NCBI GenBank assembly: GCA_003240775.1
Contig: QFNI01000001.1
Location: 124,001-188,000 of the forward strand
Length of the DNA stretch: 64,000 nucleotides
Source: Mesorhizobium amorphae
GTDB taxonomy: Bacteria > Pseudomonadota > Alphaproteobacteria > Rhizobiales > Rhizobiaceae
Direction: 5' to 3'
This document shows positions 16,994 through 25,293 of the stretch, in pieces (within the stretch, counting starts at the first letter, position 1; every line of letters starts with the position of its first letter). A program made the position numbers and the translations under genes. Under the pieces are notes generated by a model. It did not search any database. It saw only the letters and a program-made list of their open reading frames with translations, and was not told the DNA's origin.

Positions 16994-17935
16994 TCAGTTC
17001 TTGGAGGCGAACTCGGCGACGTTCGCGGGCGTCACGAGCTGGAAGGGGATGTAGACCTTCTGCTCGACCTTCTCGCCCTTGGCGAGCTTCAGCGCCGCGT
17101 CCACCGCGCCCTTGCCCTGGCCGGCCGCGTCCTGGAACACGGTCACGTCGAGGTCGCCCGCCTGCATGGCGGCCAGCGCGTCCTGGGTGGCGTCGATGCC
17201 GGCCACGATCATCGCGTCCATGCCGGTGCCGGCGGCCTTCAGCGCCTGGATGGCGCCGATGGCCATCTCGTCGTTGTTGGCGACAACCGCGTCGAACTGG
17301 GTGCCCGACGAGATCCAGTTGGTGACGAGGTCCGCACCCTGCTGGCGCGACCAGTTGCCGGTCTGCTCTTCGGCGATCTTCATGAAGGCGCAGTCGGGGG
17401 TGCCGATCACGTCCTTGATGTCCTGGGTGCGCTGGCGCGCGGCCTGGTTGGACAGTTCGCCCATCAGCACCACGATGTTTGCCTCGGTCTTGCCGGCTTC
17501 CTTGAGCAGGCGGCAGACCTCCTGGGTCTGGAGCGTACCCGATTCCACCTCGTTGGAGGCCACGAAGGCCTGGTTGTCGGGCAGCTCGTTCACGTTCACC
17601 GGCTCGCGGTTGACGTAGACGAGCGGGATCTTGGCATCGGCCGCGAGCTTGGACATGGCGGTGGTCGCATCCGTGTCCACCGCGTTCACCACGATGGCGT
17701 CGACGCCGGCCGCGATGAAGTTCTGGATCTGGCTCTGCTGCTTGGCCACGTCGCCGGCCGCATCCTCGACCTGCAAGGTGACGCCGTCCAGCGTGCCGGC
17801 ATAGTCCTGCATGCCGTTGCGCAGCACGGTCAGGAAGTTGTCGTCGAAGGCGGCCATCGACACGCCCACGGTCTCGGCGCGCGCCGCACCCGTCATCAGC
17901 GCGACTGCCGCCACGCCCAGAAGAAATTTCCGCAT
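16994..17935 (-). CDS. Sugar/inositol ABC transporter substrate-binding protein, copy 1
   Basis: A 313-residue periplasmic binding protein and first gene of the importer operon. The signal peptide MRKFLLGVAAVALMTGAARA ends near residue 20. The Peripla_BP_4 fold is marked by NFIAAGVDAIVVNAVDTDATT and NNDEMAIGAIQALK. ATG 17935 was chosen for GGGAGGAG upstream. IbpA/IntA-type myo-inositol binders and the rhizopine-binding protein MocB are of this family. The promoter region carries a perfect palindrome and an IolR-like site, linking the importer to inositol control. Confidence 0.92.
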   Translation of the reverse strand: MRKFLLGVAAVALMTGAARAETVGVSMAAFDDNFLTVLRNGMQDYAGTLDGVTLQVEDAAGDVAKQQSQIQNFIAAGVDAIVVNAVDTDATTAMSKLAADAKIPLVYVNREPVNVNELPDNQAFVASNEVESGTLQTQEVCRLLKEAGKTEANIVVLMGELSNQAARQRTQDIKDVIGTPDCAFMKIAEEQTGNWSRQQGADLVTNWISSGTQFDAVVANNDEMAIGAIQALKAAGTGMDAMIVAGIDATQDALAAMQAGDLDVTVFQDAAGQGKGAVDAALKLAKGEKVEQKVYIPFQLVTPANVAEFASKN

Positions 17936-18054
17936 TCCACTCTCCTCCCAAGGACGGTGTCCGGCGCCACCACGCTTTTTTGCCGGAGCGCCGATCGCCT
18001 CGGCGCCTGTCTCGCAAGCCGCCGGGTCCTCCAACCCCGCGGCCCGGACTGACG

Positions 18055-18072
18055 GAACGAATAGATCGTTCT
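18055..18072. promoter_or_regulatory. Palindromic operator candidate upstream of the ABC importer
   Basis: GAACGA-N6-TCGTTC is a perfect inverted repeat 120 bp upstream of the first binding-protein gene. It differs from the GGAA-N6-TTCC motif but lies 12 bp from an imperfect copy of it, so two regulators may act here. Confidence 0.45.
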
Positions 18073-18084
18073 GCAGTCCTCATG

Positions 18085-18098
18085 AAACATTCATTCCA
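18085..18098. promoter_or_regulatory. Putative IolR operator upstream of the ABC importer (one mismatch)
   Basis: GAAACATTCATTCC matches GGAA-N6-TTCC with one mismatch and has the same T/A flanks as the iolC operators. It is 149 bp upstream of the binding-protein start. Apart from this and the adjacent palindrome, nothing else is recognised in the 314-bp gap 17936-18249. Confidence 0.55.
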
Positions 18099-18249
18099 TT
18101 TTGGGCCCGACGCGTCAAGCGGATGGACGAGGGGGAATGGTGGTTTCGAGAAAAAGGAAGGGATCGCCGCACGCGCCGAGAGCCCTCCCCAGGTCGGGGA
18201 AGGGTTGCAGGCCGAAACGGGGGCGTCCGGCTGAAAACGGAGATAAATC

Positions 18250-19290
18250 TCAGACGTTTTCCGGCAAAAACACGTCGAAAGGCAGGAAAACCTGGCTGGG
18301 CGAGGCGGTTTCCGGGTTGGAAACGGCGTGAACCATCTGGTTCACCAGCTCCGCGCAGAGCCGCGCGAGCGGGGTCGCGATGATCATGGTCAAAAGCGTC
18401 TCGGCCAGTGCGGCGCGCGATTCGGGCGTGATCTCGTGGCACACGGCCACGGGCCGGGTTTCGGGCGGCATCGCGCGAAGGGCCGAGATCGCGCCTTCCA
18501 TGCCCCCGCCCGCCACATAGGCGCCGACGAGATCGGGATGACGGGCCTGGAGGTCGACCAGCGCGTCATGCGTCAGCTGGCGCGTTTCCAGGTTCACCAA
18601 GGTGTCCAGCACGGTGAATTCCGGCGCACGCTCGCGAAAATAGGAGCGGAAGGCTATCTCGCGGAGTTCGTGGCCGTGAAAGCGGTGCGAGCCCACGAAC
18701 AGCGCCACCTTGCCCGGCTGGGGCGCGCAGTTCGCGATGGTCCAGGCAGCGGTGCGACCGGACTTGCCGTTGTCGAGCCCGACATAGGCGTGGCGCACGC
18801 CGGCCGCGAAGTCCGACAACAGCGCAAAGACCGGCACGCCGCGGGCTTTCAGGCTTTCCACCAGCGCGGTCAGCGAGGGGTGCTCGGGCGCCACCACAGC
18901 CAGCGCCTGCGCGCGGCGCGACAGCGCCTCGACCCGCGACAACACCTCGTCGGGCGCCTGCGAGCCCGCGAAATCCACCGTGCACAGGCAGCGGTGGCTG
19001 GACACGGCAAGGGCTGCGCGCTCGAGCTCGCGCGCGAACTCGCTGTAGAATTGCTGACCGGCCTTGAGCAGCAGAAAGCCGAGTTTCACCTCGGGCAGGT
19101 CCTCGCGCAGGCGCTGGCCGATCAGGCCTGTGGCGTGGAAGCCGATGCGGTTGGCCGCCTCGAAGACGCGCCGCGCGGTTTCGGGCCGCACGGGCAGGCG
19201 GCGGTTGAGCACGCGGTCCACGGTGGCGACCGAAACGCCCGCCACGCGCGCAAGCTCATCGATGGTCGGTCTCTTGGCCAGAGCGGGCAT
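18250..19290 (-). CDS. LacI family transcriptional regulator
   Basis: A 346-residue LacI-type regulator. The N-terminal HTH and hinge are clear: TIDELARVAGVSVATVDRVLN (residues 9-29) with ANRIGF at the hinge. The rest is a periplasmic-binding-protein-like effector domain (about 65-340). It is divergent from the MocD/E/F-like operon, with a tandem repeat between them that may be its operator, and lies 314 bp upstream of the ABC importer on the same strand, so it could control either. The effector is probably a sugar or cyclitol; unknown. Confidence 0.9.
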   Translation of the reverse strand: MPALAKRPTIDELARVAGVSVATVDRVLNRRLPVRPETARRVFEAANRIGFHATGLIGQRLREDLPEVKLGFLLLKAGQQFYSEFARELERAALAVSSHRCLCTVDFAGSQAPDEVLSRVEALSRRAQALAVVAPEHPSLTALVESLKARGVPVFALLSDFAAGVRHAYVGLDNGKSGRTAAWTIANCAPQPGKVALFVGSHRFHGHELREIAFRSYFRERAPEFTVLDTLVNLETRQLTHDALVDLQARHPDLVGAYVAGGGMEGAISALRAMPPETRPVAVCHEITPESRAALAETLLTMIIATPLARLCAELVNQMVHAVSNPETASPSQVFLPFDVFLPENV

Positions 19291-19321
19291 CCTCGCATTC
19301 CGACGGGTTCATGCCATGATC

Positions 19322-19350
19322 TGATAGAAAATGATAGAAAAACTTTCATC
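19322..19350. promoter_or_regulatory. Tandem TGATAGAAAA repeats with inverted half-site, putative LacI-type operator
   Basis: Two exact direct copies of TGATAGAAAA (19322-19331 and 19332-19341) are followed by ACTTTCATC, which is inverted relative to them. The AT-rich cluster stands out in GC-rich DNA and lies 32 bp from the LacI gene start and about 130 bp from the divergent desaturase start. Confidence 0.5.
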
Positions 19351-19478
19351 CATGTTGGTGAAATGAGGGATTTGCCGCTATCTTGTCTGCCAAGGGAGGA
19401 CTGCCGGCCCGCGCACAGGCGCCTGGGCCCGTCCGCCGCTTTTGCTCGAAGAATCCGACAGGTTGGGAGGAGACCGCC

Positions 19479-20600
19479 ATGTCCATCGCCGCCACCCCGC
19501 TCGATATCCCGGCAGCCGCGCCCAAGCGCGACTACAGCCTGGTCGGCACGTCCGCGCGTTCGGCGGTGGATACGGGCCTGGCGTCGGCCGAGTGGTACCA
19601 CACCGAGGTGCCGCGCAAGGAAATGAAGGCCCTGATGCAGCGCGAGGACGGCCCGGCCATCCGCGACACCCTGCTGTGGTTCGGCCTGCTTCTGGTCACG
19701 GCCGCCGGCGGCATTGTCTTCTACGGCTCCTGGTGGGCCGTGCCCTTCTTCTTCGCCTATGGCACGCTCTACGGCTCGGCGTCGGACGCCCGCTGGCACG
19801 AGATGGGCCACGGCACCGCCTTCAAGACGCGCTGGATGAACGACTGGGTCTACCAGATCGCCTCCTTCATGGTGATGCGCAACCCCGTCACCTGGCGCTG
19901 GAGCCACGCGCGCCACCACACCGACACCATCATCGTCGGCCGCGACGCCGAGATCGCCGTGATGCGCCCGCCAGCGCTCTTCCGCGTGATCTTGAACTTC
20001 GTCGGCATCTTCGACGTCTGGTACGGCATGAAGGCGCTCATCAACAACGCGCTCGGCCGCTTGTCGCCCGACGAGCGCGACTTCATCCCCGAAAGCGAGC
20101 AGGGCAAGGCCGTCAACGCCGCCCGCGTCCATGTGGCGATCTATGCTGCGGCCATCGGCGCCGCCATCGGCTTCGGCTCGTGGATTCCGGTGCTCCTGAT
20201 CGGCGGCCCGCGCTTGTATGGCTGCTGGCACATGGTGCTGGTCGGCCTGCTCCAGCACGGCGGCCTGGCTGACAATGTCAACGACCACCGCCTCAACTCG
20301 CGCACGGTCTACATGAACCCCGTGTCGCGCTTCATCTACATGAACATGAACTACCACGTGGAGCACCACATGTTCCCCATGGTGCCCTTCCACGCGCTGC
20401 CCAAGCTGCATGAGGCGATCAAGCACGATCTGCCCGCGCCCAACACCTCGATCCTCGACGGCTACCGCGAGATGGTGCCGGCCTTCCTGCGCCAGCTGCG
20501 CAACGAGGACTATTTCCTCAAGCGCGAGCTGCCGCCCACGGCCAAGCCCTACCGCGAGGAGTTCCACCAGTCGGACTCCGTGCCGTCCGCCGCGCACTGA
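19479..20600 (+). CDS. Fatty acid desaturase-family membrane oxygenase (MocD-like)
   Basis: A 373-residue di-iron membrane enzyme with the three histidine boxes of the desaturase/hydroxylase family: HEMGH (107-111), HARHH (143-147) and HVEHH (293-297). Hydrophobic segments lie near 66-98, 165-190 and 215-262. ATG 19479 follows GGGAGGAG. It is followed by a Rieske ferredoxin and a ferredoxin reductase, the electron supply such an oxygenase needs. In Sinorhizobium the same trio is mocD-mocE-mocF, needed to convert the rhizopine 3-O-methyl-scyllo-inosamine to scyllo-inosamine. Given the iol surroundings, demethylation or hydroxylation of a modified inositol is a reasonable inference; lipid desaturation is the alternative. 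Confidence 0.88.
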   Translation: MSIAATPLDIPAAAPKRDYSLVGTSARSAVDTGLASAEWYHTEVPRKEMKALMQREDGPAIRDTLLWFGLLLVTAAGGIVFYGSWWAVPFFFAYGTLYGSASDARWHEMGHGTAFKTRWMNDWVYQIASFMVMRNPVTWRWSHARHHTDTIIVGRDAEIAVMRPPALFRVILNFVGIFDVWYGMKALINNALGRLSPDERDFIPESEQGKAVNAARVHVAIYAAAIGAAIGFGSWIPVLLIGGPRLYGCWHMVLVGLLQHGGLADNVNDHRLNSRTVYMNPVSRFIYMNMNYHVEHHMFPMVPFHALPKLHEAIKHDLPAPNTSILDGYREMVPAFLRQLRNEDYFLKRELPPTAKPYREEFHQSDSVPSAAH

Positions 20601-20638
20601 CCCCTCAAGACATCGCGCCAAAGCCGAAAGGAACAGCC

Positions 20639-20950
20639 ATGGCCGAATGGATCGCAGCCTGCGATGCGGAAGACGTGGACGAGGAGGACGTGATCCGCTG
20701 GGATCACGGTGGCCGCACCTACGCCATCTACCGCAGCCCCGACGACCAGTATTTCGCGACCGACGGCCTCTGCACCCACGAGAAGGTCCACCTCGCCGAC
20801 GGGCTCGTCATGGACGAGGTGATCGAGTGCCCCAAGCACAACGGGCGCTTCAACTACAAGACGGGCCAGGGCCTGGGCGCGCCGATCTGCGTCAACCTCC
20901 AGTGCTACCCGGTCAAGGTCGAGGGCGGCAAGGTCCTGGTCCAGGTCTGA
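20639..20950 (+). CDS. mocE: MocE family Rieske-type [2Fe-2S] ferredoxin
   Basis: A 103-residue stand-alone Rieske ferredoxin. The cluster ligands are Cys45 and His47 (CTH) and Cys64 and His67 (CPKH), with the usual 16-residue spacing; NGRFNYKTG follows. It would carry electrons from the reductase encoded next to the di-iron oxygenase encoded before it. ATG 20639 follows AAAGGA and the gene starts 38 bp after the desaturase stop. The resemblance is to MocE rather than to Rieske domains of ring-hydroxylating dioxygenases, which form larger proteins. Confidence 0.93.
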   Translation: MAEWIAACDAEDVDEEDVIRWDHGGRTYAIYRSPDDQYFATDGLCTHEKVHLADGLVMDEVIECPKHNGRFNYKTGQGLGAPICVNLQCYPVKVEGGKVLVQV

Positions 20951-20976
20951 GCCTCGAGCGGGGGAGGGGAGCCGTG

Positions 20977-22209
20977 ATGGTGGAAGCGGGCATGGTGATC
21001 GTGGGTGCCGGCGAGTGCGGCATCCGCGCGGCGCTGGCGCTGCGCGAGGAAGGCTATGGCGGGCCGGTCACGTTGATCGGCGCGGAAAAGCACCTGCCCT
21101 ACGAGCGCCCGCCGCTGTCCAAGGCGAGCCTCGCCGAGCCCGAGCCGAAGCTCACCACGATCGCCACCGAGGAGCGCTTGTTCGAGGCCGGCATCGTCCA
21201 TCTCCGCGGCGTCTCGGCAGCGGCTATCGACCGCGAAGCGCGTGCCGTGCGGCTCGAGGACGGCCGCACGCTCCATTTCGGCAAGCTGCTGCTTGCCACC
21301 GGCGCCTCGCCCCGCCGCCTGCCGATGGCGCAGGGCCTGCGCCACGTGATGGTTCTGCGCACCTATGACGACGCCCGCGCTATCCGCGCGCGGCTCGCGC
21401 CCGAAACGCGGCTCGCTGTGATTGGCGGCGGCTTCATCGGGTTGGAACTCGCGGCGGCTGCCCGGCGCATGGGCGTCGCGGTCACGGTGATCGAAGCGCA
21501 AAGCCGGCTGCTTGCCCGCGCCGTGCCTGCCGCGATCGCGGGCGTGATCGCCCAGGCCCACGAGCGCGAGGGGGTGCGCTTCCTGCTCGACGCGCGCATC
21601 GCCGGCCTGGAGGAAGCGGGCGAGACGCTCCGCATCCGCCTCGAAAGCGAGGAAGCGGTGGAAGCCGATCTCTGCGTGGTGGGCATCGGCGCCGAGCCCG
21701 AAACGCGGCTGGCGGCCGAGGCGGGCTTGGCCGTCGAAAACGGCATCGCGGTCGATGCCTCCCTCCGCACCTCGGACCCCGACATTTTTGCCGCCGGCGA
21801 CTGCTGCTCGTTTCCCTCCGCGCATTACGACAATCGCCGCGTCCGCCTGGAAGCCTGGCGCAACGCCCAGGAGCAGGGCTCGCTCGCGGCGAAAAACATG
21901 CTGGGCGGCGACGGCGCACACGAGGCCGTGCCGTGGTTCTGGTCGGATCAATACGAGTTGGGCCTTCAGATCGCGGGGCTGGCCGATGCCGGCGCCACCA
22001 CCGTCCGCCGCGACCTGGGCGAAGACGCCTTCATCCTGTTCCACCTCGACGAGGCTGGCAGGCTCATCGCCGCCAGCGGCATCGGGCCGGGCAACGCGGT
22101 CGCCAAGGACATCCGGCTGGCCGAGATGCTGATCGCACGGGGCGCGAAGCCTGACCCCGCAAGGCTCGCCGCCCCCGAAACCAAACTCAAGGCTTTGCTG
22201 GCTGCGTAG
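20977..22209 (+). CDS. FAD-dependent ferredoxin reductase (MocF-like)
   Basis: A 410-residue flavoprotein of the rubredoxin/putidaredoxin reductase type that passes electrons from NAD(P)H to the Rieske ferredoxin. The FAD loop is VIVGAGECGIRAA (residues 7-19), where the fourth conserved position is Cys; the NAD loop is AVIGGGFIGLELA near 147; the second FAD motif is DPDIFAAGDC near 270. A C-terminal reductase domain follows. ATG 20977 follows GGGGAGGGGA; a GTG one codon earlier is also possible. It is the last gene of the three-gene operon. Confidence 0.92.
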   Translation: MVEAGMVIVGAGECGIRAALALREEGYGGPVTLIGAEKHLPYERPPLSKASLAEPEPKLTTIATEERLFEAGIVHLRGVSAAAIDREARAVRLEDGRTLHFGKLLLATGASPRRLPMAQGLRHVMVLRTYDDARAIRARLAPETRLAVIGGGFIGLELAAAARRMGVAVTVIEAQSRLLARAVPAAIAGVIAQAHEREGVRFLLDARIAGLEEAGETLRIRLESEEAVEADLCVVGIGAEPETRLAAEAGLAVENGIAVDASLRTSDPDIFAAGDCCSFPSAHYDNRRVRLEAWRNAQEQGSLAAKNMLGGDGAHEAVPWFWSDQYELGLQIAGLADAGATTVRRDLGEDAFILFHLDEAGRLIAASGIGPGNAVAKDIRLAEMLIARGAKPDPARLAAPETKLKALLAA

Positions 22210-22256
22210 GAGCGAGTCTTGGTTGATGCCGACCATCCGCCTTCAGGTCAGGGATG

Positions 22257-22330
22257 CGGGGTGGGGTAGCGGTGCAGGACTGGTTCGACGTCACCCCCAC
22301 CCCGTACCCCTCCCCTCAAGGGGGAGGGGG
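22257..22330. repeat. Intergenic palindromic repeat, family A, locus 2
   Basis: The right arm TCACCCCCACCCCGTACCCC then TCCCCTCAAGGGGGAGGGGG is the reverse complement of the arm at 40735; the match continues through the unique-looking GGTTCGACGTC and GGTGCAG centre, so loci 2 and 5 are copies of one longer element in opposite orientation. It lies between the MocF-like gene and the transglutaminase genes. Confidence 0.75.
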
Positions 22331-22356
22331 AAGCGGAGAGGGTTGCTGACGCCGGC

Positions 22357-22403
22357 CTCCCTGATGCTGAGGTGCCCGCGGAACGCGGGCCTCGAAGCAC
22401 GCA
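22357..22403. repeat. Intergenic palindromic repeat, family B (single copy)
   Basis: CTGAGGTGCCCGCGGAACGC then GGGCCTCGAAGCACGCA closely matches the element at 36375. Its inner part GCCCGCGGAACGCGGGC is itself a hairpin. It sits directly after the family A repeat, forming a mosaic. Confidence 0.7.
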
Positions 22404-22459
22404 GCACGTCACCGCCCGGACCTTGGCATGGCTTCTTGACGACCGGAGGCCGTCGCCTT

Positions 22460-23281
22460 TCACCCCACCACAACCTCGTCCGTTTCCACCTCGAACCGCG
22501 CGAGCCGCGCCGGGCCGAAGCTCGTGGACAGCGCCACGTCCGTGGCATCCCGGCCCGTCGCCATCAGGATCCGCCCGATCCGCGGGGTGTTGTGGCGCGC
22601 GTCGAAGGTGAACCAGTGGCCGCCGAGATAGACCTCGAACCAGGCCGAGAAATCCATGGGATAGTCCACCGGCGGAATGCCGATGTCGCCCAGATATCCC
22701 GTGCAGTAGCGCGCGGGGATGTTCATGCAGCGGCACAGCGTGATGGCCAGATGCGCGAAGTCGCGGCACACGCCCACCTGATCGTTGAAGCCGCCATGCG
22801 CCGAGCGCAGGCTGTCGGCCTTCTGGTAGTCGAATGTGATGCGGTCGTGCACGAAGTCGCAGATGGCCTGCACGCGGTGCCATCCCGGCTGCGTCGAGGC
22901 GAACGTCTTCCACGCGAAGTCGCCCAGCCGGTCGGTGTCGCAATAGCGCGAGCCCAGAAGGAACACGAGCACCTCGTCGGGCAGGTCCTTGATGTCGTGC
23001 TGGATGGCATCCTCCGCCACGATGTCGGGGCGGCCGTGGTCGAAGATGTCGAAGCGCGTGGAAATGGTGGTGATGCCGGCGGGTGCCGTGATGCGCGTGC
23101 AGGCGTTGCCGAAGCCGTCCGAATAGTCCCAGGGCTCCACCGGGCCCGCAGGGTTCTCGAAGGACAGCACGTGGTCGGTCAGCAGATCGACGCGCCGCGA
23201 GGGGTGGATGTTGAGCACCAGAAGCATCGGTGTCGGCTGGGGGCAGTCATAGGCGATGGTGAAGCCGGCACGGATTCGCAT
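22460..23281 (-). CDS. Transglutaminase-like domain protein, catalytic His replaced
   Basis: A 273-residue protein of the bacterial transglutaminase-like (papain-fold) family. An N-terminal beta domain (1-95) precedes the core with nucleophile Cys172 (GVCRDFAH) and the Asp strand FTFDARHN near 225. Where related proteins usually have His before Ala-Trp, this one has Ser212 (MDFSAWFEVY), so the Cys-His-Asp triad looks incomplete. Function of the family is mostly unknown; peptidase or amide-bond chemistry is assumed. It is 8 bp downstream of a second transglutaminase-like gene. Its TGA stop falls inside a dispersed repeat. Confidence 0.85.
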   Translation of the reverse strand: MRIRAGFTIAYDCPQPTPMLLVLNIHPSRRVDLLTDHVLSFENPAGPVEPWDYSDGFGNACTRITAPAGITTISTRFDIFDHGRPDIVAEDAIQHDIKDLPDEVLVFLLGSRYCDTDRLGDFAWKTFASTQPGWHRVQAICDFVHDRITFDYQKADSLRSAHGGFNDQVGVCRDFAHLAITLCRCMNIPARYCTGYLGDIGIPPVDYPMDFSAWFEVYLGGHWFTFDARHNTPRIGRILMATGRDATDVALSTSFGPARLARFEVETDEVVVG

Positions 23282-23289
23282 GGGAAGAC

Positions 23290-24318
23290 CTATGGCTGGC
23301 GCGACGGCTCGGCTCGGCGAGCCGCGCGGGAGGATGGGGCTGCCGGCTTGGAAACCGCCGGCATGCGGGGCGGTGGTCGGACATGGACCTCTTGCGCATC
23401 TTCCCTTGGCTTGGGACGGCTTGAGCCGTCTCCGTCTTTTGGGTCCCCTTGGGTGGAAACGTTGACCTCCACCACCATGTCGAGCGCGTCGGCCGGCGCC
23501 CCGTCATAGCTGCCCGACAGCGGCACGGCCTGGATGGGATCGCGCGCCACCGCCACGCGGATCAGGTCCCGGTTGCCCACGATGCCGTTGGTGGGGTCGA
23601 ATTCCACCCAGCCCGCGCCCGGCAGGTAGACCTGGCACCAGGCATGCGTGGCCCCACCGCCGCGATGGAGCGCGCCGTCGCGCGAGGGCACGTAGATGTA
23701 GCCCGACACGAAACGGGCGGCGAAGCCCAGCGAGCGCACGCCTTCCATCATCAAAAGTGCGAAATCCCGGCAGGTGCCGCGGCCGATCCGCAAGGTCTCG
23801 GATGGCTTTTGCACGCCGGGTGCCGTGCGCCTTGCATAGGTGAAGCTCTCGCGGATGGCGTAGCACATGGTCATCAGGAGGCGCCCAGTCTCGGTGCGCT
23901 TGCCTCCGCCCACGAAGCGCCGCGCCCAGCGCGCCACCTCGTCGTCGCCCCCGCCATAGGCGCGAGCACGCGTGGGCGCGAGGTCGGGCTCTTCTTCCGG
24001 GTCGTAGCTGAAGGGAAAGGACAGGACCTTGCGGTCGGTGCTGAACTCGGGCGCGGCCGACGGCGTGTGGTCGAGCACGATCTCGGTCTCGAAACGCAGG
24101 GTCTCGGCCCGATCGCCGAAGCGCACCACAGCCACGCAGTTGCCGAACACGTCGTGGATCCAGCGGATGCTCTCGGGCTCGGGCGAAACGCGCAGCGAGG
24201 AGCGCAGCAGGCGCTGGTCGAAGCTGTCGCGCGGGCGAAACATCAGCCGGTGCTCGCCGAAGCCCACGCGCCGCGCATAGCGGTACTCGGTCAGGTGTCG
24301 GACGGAAAAAACGGTCAA
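23290..24318 (-). CDS. Transglutaminase-like domain protein with N-terminal beta domain
   Basis: A protein of about 342 residues. The N-terminal domain starts TVFSVRHLTEYRYARRV, the normal beginning of this family, so TTG 24318 is taken as start although no good ribosome site is seen; the open frame continues to 24468 without family similarity and would meet the divergent channel gene. The core has all three catalytic positions: Cys in GRGTCRDFA, His in ATHAWCQVYL and Asp in VEFDPTNG. The C-terminal 50 residues are Pro/Arg-rich and probably disordered. It forms an operon with the gene at 22460. Confidence 0.85.
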   Translation of the reverse strand: MTVFSVRHLTEYRYARRVGFGEHRLMFRPRDSFDQRLLRSSLRVSPEPESIRWIHDVFGNCVAVVRFGDRAETLRFETEIVLDHTPSAAPEFSTDRKVLSFPFSYDPEEEPDLAPTRARAYGGGDDEVARWARRFVGGGKRTETGRLLMTMCYAIRESFTYARRTAPGVQKPSETLRIGRGTCRDFALLMMEGVRSLGFAARFVSGYIYVPSRDGALHRGGGATHAWCQVYLPGAGWVEFDPTNGIVGNRDLIRVAVARDPIQAVPLSGSYDGAPADALDMVVEVNVSTQGDPKDGDGSSRPKPREDAQEVHVRPPPRMPAVSKPAAPSSRAARRAEPSRQP

Positions 24319-24466
24319 GGGCGCGAAGAGGCGGGAGGGACGGGGATGGCTCGGGCTCCAGACAGGAGGATGGCTGGTTTGGAGCGTATAGGGCGGGAAA
24401 CGCGCGTCAAACGGTTTTCGCCGCAATCCGCTTGCGGCCCACACCGCTTCGCGGCATTGGCCATCC

Positions 24467-25285
24467 ATGCACGCGCACCGCCTCGATCCCAGACCCGCCG
24501 AACCCGAGGAGCTGCCGCTCGAGCCCGGCTCGCTGCGCGACAGGCTGCGGCTGCTTTATCACGGGCACTCGCCGGGCGCGCTGCGCTTCCAGCTCGCGGT
24601 GGTGGTGATCGACATCGCGATCCTCGCCTTCTTCGTCGCGACCCCCGTCCTGATCGAGACGCCGGCCTTTCTGTGGCTCGACTATTCGGTGGCGGCCGTG
24701 CTCGCGCTCGACATGGCGGCGCGGCTCTTCGCCTCGAACGACGTCACCCGCCAGATGCGGCAGCTCACCTTCGCCATCGATGTCTTCATCCTGGCCACGC
24801 TCTTGTTTCCGGGCACGCTCGGCAATCTCGGCTTCCTGCGCATCATGCGGCTCTGGTCCTTGTCCAAGACCGGCTTCCTGTGGCGCTTTCTCGGCCCCTA
24901 CGGGCGGGGCTGGTGGCGCGAGACGGGGCATGCGGTGGTCAATCTCGTCACCTTCCTGTTCGTGGTGACGGGCTTCGTCTACACCTTCTTCTTTCGCGTG
25001 GGCGCGGGCTTCGAAGGCTATGTGGACGCCTTCTATTTCACGGTCGCCACCGTCACCACCACGGGCTTCGGCGACATCACGCTGCCAGGCACGGCGGGCA
25101 AGCTGACTGCCATCGCCGTCATGATCGTGGGCATCTCGCTCTTCGTGCGGCTCGCGCAGTCGCTGTTTCGGCCCAACAAGGTCTTCTTCCCGTGCCCCCG
25201 CTGCGCTCTGCAGCGCCACGACCCCGATGCGGTGCACTGCAAGGCGTGCGGGTATCTGCTGAAAATCCCCGACGACGGATCGTGA
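24467..25285 (+). CDS. Voltage-gated-channel-like potassium channel with C-terminal zinc ribbon
   Basis: A 272-residue inner-membrane ion channel. Hydrophobic segments near 42-62, 70-88, 101-115, 156-178 and 210-232 and the pore sequence TVTTTGFGDI (195-204) give an S1-S6 plan with a TGFGD potassium filter. The S4 region (LGFLRIMRLWSLSK, 121-134) has few positive charges, so voltage sensing is doubtful. The short cytosolic tail carries a four-cysteine zinc ribbon, Cys243-x2-Cys246 and Cys258-x2-Cys261, in place of an RCK domain. That is unusual and could give metal or redox control. It is divergent from the transglutaminase operon. Confidence 0.88.
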   Translation: MHAHRLDPRPAEPEELPLEPGSLRDRLRLLYHGHSPGALRFQLAVVVIDIAILAFFVATPVLIETPAFLWLDYSVAAVLALDMAARLFASNDVTRQMRQLTFAIDVFILATLLFPGTLGNLGFLRIMRLWSLSKTGFLWRFLGPYGRGWWRETGHAVVNLVTFLFVVTGFVYTFFFRVGAGFEGYVDAFYFTVATVTTTGFGDITLPGTAGKLTAIAVMIVGISLFVRLAQSLFRPNKVFFPCPRCALQRHDPDAVHCKACGYLLKIPDDGS

Positions 25286-25293
25286 AGGGCGCG

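Noticed and set aside
22283..22292. A tRNA T-loop-like GGTTCGA
   Set aside because: It belongs to the family A repeat shared with locus 40735; no acceptor stem or anticodon arm can be drawn.
24319..24468. An N-terminal extension of the second transglutaminase-like protein to an ATG at 24468
   Set aside because: The extra residues are Pro/Arg-rich without family similarity and would overlap the divergent channel gene start.
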